DNA from: an uncultured Lachnospiraceae bacterium
Lineage (GTDB): Bacteria; Bacillota; Clostridia; Lachnospirales; Lachnospiraceae
Reading direction: 5' to 3'
NCBI GenBank assembly: GCA_910586705.1
Contig: CAJUJK010000032.1
Location: forward strand, 1-44,485
Length of the DNA stretch: 44,485 bases
In this document: piece after piece, positions 22,899 through 31,504 of the stretch
Numbering within the stretch: the stretch's first letter is position 1
How the letters are laid out: every line of letters starts with the position of its first letter
The notes under the pieces: model-generated
Told to the model about the DNA's origin: nothing
Database searches by the model: none
The model's input: only the letters and a program-made list of their open reading frames with translations
Made by a program: the position numbers and the translations under genes

Positions 22899-22988
22899 TA
22901 ATCCTCCCGCTTCGCTGCTACACCTACGACCATTAAAGTAATTCCATTATATTTCTCAACACTAAATTATGATACGGTTTGCACAATC

Positions 22989-23756
22989 TCAATCTATCGA
23001 AATAATGTTTCCCTTCTTATCATACCACACTTTCCCATCCGTCAGCACGTAATCCTCGCCGCCCAGAACCGCCTGCACGTAATCCGCCGCCGACCGCAGC
23101 CTCCTGCGAAACGCCATGCCGCCCCCGAACAGATTCGTGGAGTGAATATCCGATCCCGCGCTTAAGGGAAAAGCGTGCGCCTTCGCGTAGGCGACAGCCC
23201 TCTTATCAAAAACGGTCTTATCCCTCATTGTCCCGGAATACCAGTGGTGCGCGGCGTTGATCCCCTCCACGCCGTCCACCCAGTCCGGCATAAGGCGCAC
23301 TTCAGGAATATAAGCCTCCTCCCTGTAAGGATGGGCGTGCATCACCAATCCGCCCGCCTCATGCACCAGTTCGTACTGCTCTTCCACGGATACAGACCGA
23401 AGTTCCGGGTGTGCCTTCATCCACGCCTTATCAATCCCATACAACAGAAATTCTGTGGCGTCATACCCTGCCTCGTATCCGAAAAAGACGTCCAGCCCGA
23501 TTTTATCCCCTTCCGCCTTCGCGTGTTCATATCCGAGACAGAACCGGTCCACCCACGCATCCCATGAAAGGCTCCTGTCCACGCAGGTGTTTCCGCCCCA
23601 GTTGTGATCCGTCACAAAAATGCCGGTATATCCGTACTCTTTACACGCCCGCACCATCTCCGCCCCGGTGCTTCTCGCACAGGCACTGGACTCCGAAGTG
23701 TGCAGATGGGTTTCATATAAGTAGGGATACCGCTCCCTGATCGCCGTGTCATTCAT
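22989..23756 (-). CDS. PHP-domain phosphoesterase
   Basis: About 255 residues from the ATG at 23756 (GGAG site); an in-frame start at 23777 is possible. The metal-binding motifs of the PHP superfamily are visible: YETHLHTSESSACA near the N-terminus, VTDHNW, a Glu-containing FGYEAGYD, HAHPYREE and SDIHST. PHP enzymes hydrolyse phosphoesters such as histidinol phosphate, or trim nucleic acids; this monodomain branch is uncharacterised. It lies behind the foldase gene on the same strand but is probably separate. Confidence 0.85.
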   Translation of the reverse strand: MNDTAIRERYPYLYETHLHTSESSACARSTGAEMVRACKEYGYTGIFVTDHNWGGNTCVDRSLSWDAWVDRFCLGYEHAKAEGDKIGLDVFFGYEAGYDATEFLLYGIDKAWMKAHPELRSVSVEEQYELVHEAGGLVMHAHPYREEAYIPEVRLMPDWVDGVEGINAAHHWYSGTMRDKTVFDKRAVAYAKAHAFPLSAGSDIHSTNLFGGGMAFRRRLRSAADYVQAVLGGEDYVLTDGKVWYDKKGNIISID

Positions 23757-23975
23757 CTTGCTCTCCATTCCAACCATTCCGAAGCATCTGCCAGACAGGC
23801 TTCGCTTCTTGCTTCCCGCGATTTGAAAAAGGATTAAATTGTATGCACCAGCATCCCAACCTAATCCCTTTCCCTTTTATCCCATACGTTCCGTAAAATC
23901 ATTTACCGCCGGCAGCTATCTGACCGTTTATTACCGCTATCCATTCACCGCAAATGCCGCCCTGCTTCTGACAGC

Positions 23976-25001
23976 CTACTTAATTACGTGAATCCATCCC
24001 TCGGGCGCGTCAATCCTGCCCATCTGGATTCCCGTCAGCGTATCATACAGCTTTTTCGTGACAGGTCCCATCTCGCTCATACCGCTGGGGAACGCAATCT
24101 CTTTTCCGTGATCCACGATCTTTCCTACCGGGGAAATAACCGCCGCCGTGCCGCAAAGGCCGCACTCTGCGAAATCCTTCACTTCCTCCAGCGCGATCGG
24201 ACGCTCCTCCACCTCAAGTCCCAGATAGTCCTTCGCCACCGTCATCAGCGAGCGTCTGGTGATAGAGGGAAGAATGCTGTCGGACTTCGGCGTAATCACC
24301 TTATTGTCCTTTGTCACGAACAGGAAGTTCGCGCCGCCGGTCTCCTCCACATACGTCCTGCTGCCCGCATCCAGATACATATTCTCGTCGTAGCCCTCCT
24401 CGTGCGCCGTCACAATGGCATGAAGGCTCATCGCATAGTTCAAGCCCGCCTTGATATGTCCCGTTCCATGCGGCGCGGCGCGGTCAAAATCGCTCACCTT
24501 GATCGTGATCGGCTTTACGCCGCCCTTAAAATAAGGACCCACAGGCGTGGTAAACACTCTGAACTGGTACTCATCCGCGGGCTTCACGCCGATTACCGGA
24601 GAGATACCGAACATATAAGGTCTGATATAGAGGGTTGCGCCGGAACCGTAGGGCGGCACATAAGCCTCGTTCGCAACCACCACATCCGTCACAGCCTTTA
24701 TGAAACGATCCTGCGGAAATACCGGCATCTCCAGCCGCTTGCAGGAATCTTCCATGCGCTGCGCGTTTAAGTCGGGACGGAAAGTCACGATACGCCCGTC
24801 CTCGGTTGTGTAAGCTTTCATTCCCTCGAAACAGGTCTGCGCATACTGCAGGACGCCCGCGCACTCGTTCATCACAATGTTGGCGTCATCCACAAGCGCG
24901 CCGTCATCCCATGCGCCGTTTTGGTAATTCGCCACGAAGCGTTTGTCCGTCTCGTGATAGCCGAAACCGATATTCGCCCAGTCCAGATTCTTTTTTTCCA
25001 T
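23976..25001 (-). CDS. ilvE: Branched-chain amino acid aminotransferase
   Basis: 341 residues from the ATG at 25001, the usual length for the class IV BCAT of Firmicutes; an upstream in-frame start at 25118 would overlap the promoter. Motifs are the PLP lysine in GHIKAGLNYAMSLHA, the YVEETGGANFLFV signature and GTAAVISPVG near the C-terminus. It transfers the amino group between glutamate and leucine, isoleucine or valine in the last biosynthetic step. No other ilv or leu gene is beside it. Its leader is too short for a T-box. Confidence 0.95.
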   Translation of the reverse strand: MEKKNLDWANIGFGYHETDKRFVANYQNGAWDDGALVDDANIVMNECAGVLQYAQTCFEGMKAYTTEDGRIVTFRPDLNAQRMEDSCKRLEMPVFPQDRFIKAVTDVVVANEAYVPPYGSGATLYIRPYMFGISPVIGVKPADEYQFRVFTTPVGPYFKGGVKPITIKVSDFDRAAPHGTGHIKAGLNYAMSLHAIVTAHEEGYDENMYLDAGSRTYVEETGGANFLFVTKDNKVITPKSDSILPSITRRSLMTVAKDYLGLEVEERPIALEEVKDFAECGLCGTAAVISPVGKIVDHGKEIAFPSGMSEMGPVTKKLYDTLTGIQMGRIDAPEGWIHVIK

Positions 25002-25096
25002 AATAGCCAACTCCTCTCCCTCAGTCATTCCTCTGTCGTTTTGCAACCGTTCCGTGTGCAAAATGCTTCGCGGAACAATTACTATATTTATTTTTA

Positions 25097-25125
25097 TATA
25101 ATATACCTTTGTCCTCAAAAGTCAA
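25097..25125 (-). promoter_or_regulatory. Promoter of the aminotransferase gene
   Basis: Minus-strand TTGACT (25120-25125) with an AT-rich -10 (ATTATA at 25097-25102, 17-base spacer). The leader is about 90 bases. Confidence 0.55.
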
Positions 25126-25159
25126 GCATCTCATAACAGTTCAGCCTCCGGCTTCTCTG

Positions 25160-27130
25160 TCACAGCACCGCGTTGACCACCTCAAGGGCAATATCGTAAG
25201 CGTAATCCTTGATCGCTTTCTCGCAGAGCCGCAGCATCTTCTTGTCCGTCTCGGGTCTGTCATAGCGTTTCAGCTCCCTGAGTTTAATCGCCGCGCTCTC
25301 CCCGTCGAAATCGTCCAGTCTCGCCGCCAGCTCATGCAGCGCCCTGACCCACTCGTCCTCCGTGATGCTTCCCACGCTCTCCTCCGGCTCCTGCTGCCCG
25401 GTTTTCTCGCCCGCGTCCTCCGTCTCCAGATACACCCGCAGGCTGTTTCTCATGGTGTTCATCATGCCGAACAGAATCGGGGAACGCACCGTCACATCCT
25501 CAAGCTGTCCCGCCTTCGCCATTTTTTCCAGTTCAAAGGCTTCGTCCGCCAGATCGTCCGCACCCACGTTTCTCGCATTTCCCTTCAGAGAGTGCACGAT
25601 AATCGTATAGCCGGGCATATCTCCTTTCTGCAGAAAGTCCTTAAGCGCCGTCTCCTTCTCCTGCAAAATGGAATGGAAGTCGCGCAGGACCTTGCCGTAA
25701 AGCGCCTTGTCCCCGCCCATATACCTGAGACCGTTTCTCAGATTAAAGCCCATCAGATAAAGCTGGCTCTCCCTGATGTCAAACTCGCCGTCTCCATCTT
25801 CCTGCGTCTGCTCGTACTCGTTGCTGATATTCCTGTTGTTGGTCAGATAGACAACGTTGCTCGGCAGATACTCGATCAGCATATTTTCAAACTTATCCGC
25901 GTCTATGGGCTTTGTCAGATAATCCTGAAATCCCTCTTTCAGATACAGTTCCCTGGCACCCGCCACCGCGTTTGCCGTCAAGGCGATGACCGGGATGTCT
26001 CTGGACGGATTTCCCTCCAGCGCGCGGATGGCATGGAGCGTCTGCACGCCGTCCATCACAGGCATCATATGGTCCATGCAGATCAGATGGTACGTCTTTC
26101 TCTTAATCAGCTCCAGACATTCCTCACCGCTCGCCGCCACGTCAATCTGCAGTCTCGTACCTTTCAGAAGCCCCTGTGCCACCGCCAGATTCATGGCATT
26201 GTCGTCCACAATCAGGATTCTTCCCATGGGCGCAATGAATTTTTCATGGTAATCCTCAATACTGCGCAGACTGTCCTTATACTGTTTTTCAAAATCGCCG
26301 AGCGGCTCCCTGTCCACTATCTTCTGTACTATCCTGAAAGAAAAGGCGGAACCCTTGCCGTATACACTCTGTACATCCAGCTTACCGCCCATCATCTCGA
26401 TCAGACGCTTCGTGATGGCAAGCCCCAGCCCTGTCCTGTCCTCTTTGCTGCGGGTTGCGGAATCCATCCTCTGAAACGCACGAAAGAGTTTCGGAATATC
26501 TTCATCCTTGATGCCGCTTCCCGTATCCTTTACAATCACATACATTTCCACGGAATCTTTCGGCAGCTCCTTCCAGCTCACATGCAGCGTAATCCTGCCC
26601 TTCTCCGTATAACGCACCGCATTTGACAAAAGATTTCCGATAATCTGCCGGATATGTATCTCATCCCCAAACAGCTTATAGGGAATATCCTGCGCAATGT
26701 CCAGAACCAGATCCAGCTTTTTGCGGCGCAGCTGCACCGAAATACTGTTGATCAGATCGTTCAGAAGGGAACTGACGTCATAGATACCTTCCGTCAGATC
26801 CATCTTATCCGCCTCAAGCTTGGAGAAATCCAGAATATCGCTCACCAGCGCAAGCAGAATATTGCCCGCCTGCCTGATGTCTCTCGCGTACTCCTTGACC
26901 GCCTCCTCCTGACTTTCCCTCAGAATCAGCTCGTTCAGCCCCAGAATCGTGTTGATCGGCGTCCTCAATTCGTGTGACATATTCGCCAAAAAGATATCTC
27001 TTGCCTTCTCCGCCTTCTCCACCGCACTCTTGGCAGTCTCCAGTTCCACATTCTTCTGCTGCAGCGCCTCTTTCGCCTGTGAAAGCTCCGTCCCTTTCCT
27101 CGCCGTCGTTTTCTTTGTCTCCTGACCCAT
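25160..27130 (-). CDS. Soluble hybrid histidine kinase with receiver and HPt domains
   Basis: 656 residues, no membrane span. An N-terminal coiled coil (about 12-50) leads into HisKA with the phospho-accepting His53 in MSHELRTPINT, then HATPase_c (N170, KDTGSGI at 201-207, GLGLAITKRLIE at 234-245). A receiver domain follows (303-422) with D353 as acceptor and K407. An HPt domain in the C-terminal third has His513 in IVHSLKGNAR. All steps of a phosphorelay are thus in one chain. With no sensor domain it needs another protein or the coiled coil for input. No output regulator is adjacent. Confidence 0.93.
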   Translation of the reverse strand: MGQETKKTTARKGTELSQAKEALQQKNVELETAKSAVEKAEKARDIFLANMSHELRTPINTILGLNELILRESQEEAVKEYARDIRQAGNILLALVSDILDFSKLEADKMDLTEGIYDVSSLLNDLINSISVQLRRKKLDLVLDIAQDIPYKLFGDEIHIRQIIGNLLSNAVRYTEKGRITLHVSWKELPKDSVEMYVIVKDTGSGIKDEDIPKLFRAFQRMDSATRSKEDRTGLGLAITKRLIEMMGGKLDVQSVYGKGSAFSFRIVQKIVDREPLGDFEKQYKDSLRSIEDYHEKFIAPMGRILIVDDNAMNLAVAQGLLKGTRLQIDVAASGEECLELIKRKTYHLICMDHMMPVMDGVQTLHAIRALEGNPSRDIPVIALTANAVAGARELYLKEGFQDYLTKPIDADKFENMLIEYLPSNVVYLTNNRNISNEYEQTQEDGDGEFDIRESQLYLMGFNLRNGLRYMGGDKALYGKVLRDFHSILQEKETALKDFLQKGDMPGYTIIVHSLKGNARNVGADDLADEAFELEKMAKAGQLEDVTVRSPILFGMMNTMRNSLRVYLETEDAGEKTGQQEPEESVGSITEDEWVRALHELAARLDDFDGESAAIKLRELKRYDRPETDKKMLRLCEKAIKDYAYDIALEVVNAVL

Positions 27131-27200
27131 ACCTGCGTACCCTTCCTTTATATCAATTCCTGCTGCCTTCTCGTCTGCCCTTAACAGACTCCCCCGCTGA

Positions 27201-27695
27201 TTAGTGCTTTCTTTTCTCGTATTTCACAAAGTAATACGGCAGATCAAAGTATGTCTGCTCCTCACTCTCCGCTGTGATCTCCCACGCCTCGTCCTTGTCA
27301 AGGTCCGGGAAATAAGCGTCCGCCTCATAGTCGTGGTCAATCTTCGTCACATGCACCACGTCGCACTCCGAAAGCATCATTCGGTAAACGCTCTCCCCGC
27401 CGATAATATACACATCCTCCGTCGGATATTTCTTAAGCTCCGCGTCCAGTTCTTCCTTATTATGCACCACCACGGCGTCCTTCACCTTATATTCCGGGTT
27501 CGTGGAGAGGATGATGTTTGTCCTGTTCGGCAGCGGCATCCCCTGCGGAAATGTCTCAAGCGTCTTTCTCCCGAGCACCACCACCTTGCCCGTAGTCTCC
27601 TGCCTGAAATTTTTATGGTCCGCCGGAATCCTCACGAGCAGCCTGTTCTTACAGCCGATTGCCCAGTTGTTGTCAACGGCTACGATTGCGTTCAT
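27201..27695 (-). CDS. folA: Dihydrofolate reductase
   Basis: 164 residues with GGAGGC before the ATG. The DHFR pattern is complete: MNAIVAVDNNWAIGCKNRLLVRIPADHKNFRQ, the NADPH-binding VVVLGRKTLETFP, NIILSTNPEY and VYIIGGESVYRMML. It reduces dihydrofolate to tetrahydrofolate, recycling the folate used by thymidylate synthase, encoded two genes away on the same strand. The gene in between is unusual for this pair. Confidence 0.96.
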   Translation of the reverse strand: MNAIVAVDNNWAIGCKNRLLVRIPADHKNFRQETTGKVVVLGRKTLETFPQGMPLPNRTNIILSTNPEYKVKDAVVVHNKEELDAELKKYPTEDVYIIGGESVYRMMLSECDVVHVTKIDHDYEADAYFPDLDKDEAWEITAESEEQTYFDLPYYFVKYEKRKH

Positions 27696-27717
27696 ACATT
27701 ATGCCTCCTTTTTTAAT

Positions 27718-28032
27718 TCATGGACATTCCATATATGTAATTGGCATTTCTTTAGATTTCGCGTATTTTATTTCTGACAAAGTCGATTCTCCTATATAAC
27801 CATTTTTATTAATTACATAAATCTCATCCGCCATATCAATCTTTCTCTTATGCATGTCATCAAGCATTTCTTTTGTTCCTTCTGTCCAGGCTTCATCATC
27901 TTCGGAATGTCCAAATAACCCGACAGAAATAACAATATATCCCTGCAAAGTGAGTAATTTTTGTTGTTCTAAAAAGTCTTCCTTAAATCTCGTGCTGCCA
28001 CATAATGTAATTACTTTATACTTTCCTACCAT
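27718..28032 (-). CDS. Nucleoside 2-deoxyribosyltransferase-like protein
   Basis: 104 residues. The N-terminal VITLCGSTRFKEDFLEQQKLLTLQG and the C-terminal DEIYVINKNGYIGESTLSEIKYAK are the two signature segments of the nucleoside deoxyribosyltransferase superfamily, with the active-site Glu in GESTLSEI. It is shorter than catalytic N-deoxyribosyltransferases (about 150) and could be a single-domain base- or nucleotide-binding protein. Its codons are visibly richer in A/T than the flanking folA and thyA, which suggests later arrival. Its position between those genes hints at dUMP/thymidine metabolism. Confidence 0.8.
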   Translation of the reverse strand: MVGKYKVITLCGSTRFKEDFLEQQKLLTLQGYIVISVGLFGHSEDDEAWTEGTKEMLDDMHKRKIDMADEIYVINKNGYIGESTLSEIKYAKSKEMPITYMECP

Positions 28033-28058
28033 TTATTCCCTACTCCCTTGTGCGGCTG

Positions 28059-28907
28059 TCAGATGGCGACCGGAATATCTGTAATCTGCGGACCCGTCAC
28101 GTAGTTTTCCACCTTCACGTCGTCCCTCGTAAACTGGTAGAAATCCGTGACCTCGGGATTCAGCCAGAATTTCGGCGCGTCGTAAACGGGTCTTTCGATC
28201 AGTTCCTTTATGATAGGAATATGCCTGTCATAAATGTGTGCGTCCGCGATCACATGGACAAGTTCGCCCGCCTCCATGCCGCACACCTGCGCCAGCATAT
28301 GCACAAGCACCGCGTACTGCACCACATTCCAGTTGTTCGCCGTCAGCACATCCTGCGAGCGCTGGTTTAAAACCGCATTGAGCGTCAGCTTCTCCTGCCC
28401 CTTCTTCTGTGTCACATTAAAAGTCATGCTGTACGCGCACGGGTAAAGGTTCATCTCGTGCAGGTCCTGATGCACATAGAGGTTTGTCATAATCCGGCGG
28501 CTGAACGGGTTGTTTTTCAAGTCGTAAATCACCCGGTCCACCTGATCCATCATGCCTTCTTTATACTGATGTTTCACGCCCATCTGATACCCGTAAGCCT
28601 TGCCGATGCTGCCGTCCGCATCCGCCCACTCGTCCCAGATATGGCTGTGCAAGTCGTTGATATTGTTGGACTTCTGCTGCCAGATCCACAGCATCTCGTC
28701 CGTGGCACTCTTAAGAGCCGTCCTGCGGAGCGTCATAATCGGGAACTCCTCCGACAGATCGTAGCGGTTCACCACCCCGAATTTCTTCACGGTATACGCG
28801 CTCTCCCCGTCCGCCCAGTGGGGTCTCACCTTCTCCCCCTCCGTGCTCGTTCCGTTCTCCAAAATATCCTTACACATATTTATGAAAATGTGGTCTGCCA
28901 GACTCAA
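28059..28907 (-). CDS. thyA: Thymidylate synthase
   Basis: 282 residues starting at a TTG codon (28907), with GGAG about nine bases ahead; an ATG nearby is in a different frame. Motifs include the N-terminal RYDLSEEFPIMTLRR, catalytic Cys in YPCAYSMTFNV, QRSQDVLTANNWNVVQYAVL and HIYDRHI. It makes dTMP from dUMP, oxidising methylene-tetrahydrofolate to dihydrofolate, which folA downstream recycles. The Cys-containing loop and spacing resemble the longer, less common branch of ThyA. Confidence 0.94.
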   Translation of the reverse strand: MSLADHIFINMCKDILENGTSTEGEKVRPHWADGESAYTVKKFGVVNRYDLSEEFPIMTLRRTALKSATDEMLWIWQQKSNNINDLHSHIWDEWADADGSIGKAYGYQMGVKHQYKEGMMDQVDRVIYDLKNNPFSRRIMTNLYVHQDLHEMNLYPCAYSMTFNVTQKKGQEKLTLNAVLNQRSQDVLTANNWNVVQYAVLVHMLAQVCGMEAGELVHVIADAHIYDRHIPIIKELIERPVYDAPKFWLNPEVTDFYQFTRDDVKVENYVTGPQITDIPVAI

Positions 28908-28970
28908 TTGTCATTCTCCAATCTTACACATTATGTAAACCATTTCTTCTCTGACTCGCAAACCCGCGCA

Positions 28971-30572
28971 TCACGCCCGATCCCATTTATCACACAAGGA
29001 GTTGATCTGATCCGCGAACCGCGCCAGATCCTTGTTTGCGCCTCCCTCGTTCTTATGTATAACGGCGATAAGCCTCTGCCCGCTTGCCAAAAGCCTTGCA
29101 AAGACATCGGAAATGCCTCGCACTTTCTTCTTGATCGCCACAGGCCCCGCCTCGTGGATAAATTCTCCGCTGATCAGATCATAGCGGGTACCGCTGTAAG
29201 GCGCATAGGCGTCCAGTCCGTGCTCCACCTTCAGGCACTCCGTGAAGAGTTTACATACGCTGTCCTCACCGTGTACCACAAAAACTTTATCCGGCTTTTT
29301 CTCGAAACCGTCCACCCACTGTAAAAGCCCGTTCTTGTCCGCATGGCCGCTCATGCCGACCAGCTTCTCGATATCGGCGCGGATCTCGATCGGCTCGCCG
29401 AACAGTTTAACCTCCTTCACGCCCTCCACAAGCATTCTGCCGAGTGTCCCCACCGCCTGATAGCCCACGAACAGAATCGTGCACTCCGGGCGCCAGAGAT
29501 TATGTTTCAGATGATGTCTGATACGTCCCGCCTCGCACATGCCGGAAGCGGATATGATAACCTTCGGCGTATGCTCGAAGTTGATCGCCTTGGATTCTTC
29601 GCTTGTGATGGCAAGACGAAGTCCCGGGAACGTGATCGGATTGATTCCTTTTCTGACCAGAGCCATCGCCTCTTCGTCAAAACACCTTACCTCATTTTTA
29701 TGGAAAATCCCGGTAGCCTCCACCGCCAGCGGGCTGTCCACATAAACCGGGAAGTTCTCGTGACCTTTTACCCGCCGCTCATCCTTAATCTGCCGCAGGA
29801 AGTAGAGCATTTCCTGTGTCCTGCCCACCGCAAAGGAAGGAATCACCACATTGCCGCCCCTGTCAAAGGTGGTCTGCAGAATCTTCGTAAGCTCTCCCAC
29901 ATAGTCCACTTTTTCCGTGGAGTGCAGTCTGTCGCCGTAGGTGGACTCCATCACCACATAATCCGCTTCCGCCGTGTTTTTCGGGTCTTTGATGAGGGGC
30001 TGTTCACTGTTTCCGATATCGCCGGAAAACACCAGCTTCCTCGTCACATTCCCTTCCGTCGCCCAGACTTCTATACTGGATGAGCCGAGCAGATGCCCGA
30101 TATCCGTAAAGCGGATCTTTATATTTTCATTTACCGTCACTTCACTGTCATAGTCGCAGGGGATGAGACGCCTGATCGCCCCGTCCGCGTCCTCCATCGT
30201 ATAAAGAGGCTCCACCAGCGCATTCTCCGCGCTTCTCTTCGCCTTGCGGTTTTTCCACTCCGCCTCCTGCATCTGGATATGCGCGCAGTCGCGAAGCATA
30301 ATGCTGCACAGATCGCAGGTGGGCGCCGTCGCAAAAATCTGCCCCCGGAACCCTCTTGCGTACAAAAGCGGCAAAAGCCCCGAATGATCCACATGCGCGT
30401 GGGTCAGGAACACATAGTCTATGAGCGCTTCCTCCACAGGCAGGTCGCAGTTCTCAAATACGTTGGCACCCTGCTCCATGCCGTAGTCCACCAGAATATT
30501 CTTATCGCCTACACGAAGATAATGGCAGCTCCCTGTCACCTCATGGTCTGCCCCGATAAACATAAGTTCCAT
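28971..30572 (-). CDS. MBL-fold / beta-CASP RNA hydrolase
   Basis: 533 residues from the ATG at 30572 (GGGGGGAAAAC site). Metallo-beta-lactamase motifs: GSCHYLRVG, THAHVDHSGLLP (HxHxDH), GHLLGSS and SGDIG. The beta-CASP motifs follow, with VVMESTYGDRLH, VVIPSFAVGRTQEMLYFL, ISASGMCEAGRIRHHL and VHGE. This is the CPSF73/Ysh1-like branch found in many bacteria. It probably cleaves or trims RNA with two zinc ions. A C-terminal tail of about 60 residues is specific to this group. It stands alone. Confidence 0.92.
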   Translation of the reverse strand: MELMFIGADHEVTGSCHYLRVGDKNILVDYGMEQGANVFENCDLPVEEALIDYVFLTHAHVDHSGLLPLLYARGFRGQIFATAPTCDLCSIMLRDCAHIQMQEAEWKNRKAKRSAENALVEPLYTMEDADGAIRRLIPCDYDSEVTVNENIKIRFTDIGHLLGSSSIEVWATEGNVTRKLVFSGDIGNSEQPLIKDPKNTAEADYVVMESTYGDRLHSTEKVDYVGELTKILQTTFDRGGNVVIPSFAVGRTQEMLYFLRQIKDERRVKGHENFPVYVDSPLAVEATGIFHKNEVRCFDEEAMALVRKGINPITFPGLRLAITSEESKAINFEHTPKVIISASGMCEAGRIRHHLKHNLWRPECTILFVGYQAVGTLGRMLVEGVKEVKLFGEPIEIRADIEKLVGMSGHADKNGLLQWVDGFEKKPDKVFVVHGEDSVCKLFTECLKVEHGLDAYAPYSGTRYDLISGEFIHEAGPVAIKKKVRGISDVFARLLASGQRLIAVIHKNEGGANKDLARFADQINSLCDKWDRA

Positions 30573-30781
30573 ACAGTTTTCCCCCCTGCTTCGCGTCGCC
30601 TGTTTTTCTATTGCACCTCTTACATAATAACATTTTTTTCCGAAAGCGTAAATCATTTCGGGGATATCTTTTTCAGATTCTCAAACAGCTCATTCTCCGG
30701 CTTCCCTGTTACCAGATTCTTTCCTTCAACATCCCACACGGTTCCCATACAATATAATAAACTTGTGATGAGGTGACTCCC

Positions 30782-31417
30782 ATGTCCTTTTCGATTTCCT
30801 CCCTGCTGCTCTTTCTGGTTGCCGTGTCTCTGGATTCCCTGACTGCCGGATTCTCCTATGGCACCGGCAGGGTGCACATCAAAGCCCTCTCCTTTCTCAT
30901 ATTGGCATGTGTCCCGGCGCTTTTTATCACCGCCGCCGGCAGAATCGGCGAGATCGTCGGCTCCCTGCTTCCGCCCGGCGTACTTCCCTTTCTCTCCTTT
31001 TTTATGCTTGCCGCCATCGGCATTGCAAAGCTCTTTGAAAGCCTGATCCGCAGCATCGCCAAAAAACACCCCAGTCTCATGGGAAACTGGGGCTGTCAGA
31101 TCAAACAGATCAACATTATCTTTACGGTCTATCTTTCTCCGGAAGAGGCAAACCGCACAGATATTCAGGTTTTAAGCGCAAAGGAGGCGCTGCTTCTAAG
31201 TCTGGCGCTCTCCCTTGACAGCGTTCTCGTGGGAATGGCTTTCCCTGCTGCCGACATTCCCCGGCTGACGCTGTTTTTCTGCGCCACTCTTTTCAATTTT
31301 CTCCTCTTTGTCACAGGCTGTCTCTCCGGGCGGCTTCTCTCCCGGGTACTGCGCATCGATCTGTCATGGCTCTCCGGGCTCTGTCTGCTGCTGCTTGCCT
31401 TCCGCACACTGGTTTAA
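30782..31417 (+). CDS. ytaF: YtaF-type sporulation membrane protein
   Basis: 211 residues; the ATG at 30782 has AGGTGA just ahead. Six hydrophobic segments in two three-helix halves, each with an intramembrane acidic motif (VSLDSLTAGFSYG and LSLDSVLVGMAF), as in the MntP/YtaF family. YtaF is needed for efficient sporulation in Bacillus, and the related MntP exports manganese; a cation exporter role is therefore plausible. It is divergent from the beta-CASP gene. Confidence 0.9.
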   Translation: MSFSISSLLLFLVAVSLDSLTAGFSYGTGRVHIKALSFLILACVPALFITAAGRIGEIVGSLLPPGVLPFLSFFMLAAIGIAKLFESLIRSIAKKHPSLMGNWGCQIKQINIIFTVYLSPEEANRTDIQVLSAKEALLLSLALSLDSVLVGMAFPAADIPRLTLFFCATLFNFLLFVTGCLSGRLLSRVLRIDLSWLSGLCLLLLAFRTLV

Positions 31418-31504
31418 CCCGGTCCGGCTCTCCCGTCTGCGCCTGCTTTTTCCCGCTTTCCGCACGCCGGCTTAAATCTGTGCCGGCGTTTCGGCCTATG
31501 TACG

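Noticed and set aside
25002..25118. T-box or other riboswitch ahead of the aminotransferase gene
   Set aside because: The leader is under 100 bases and shows neither T-box motif nor terminator.
25109..26626. Plus-strand open frame of 505 codons opposite the histidine kinase
   Set aside because: Antisense to a gene with all kinase, receiver and HPt motifs; no family resemblance and no ribosome site.
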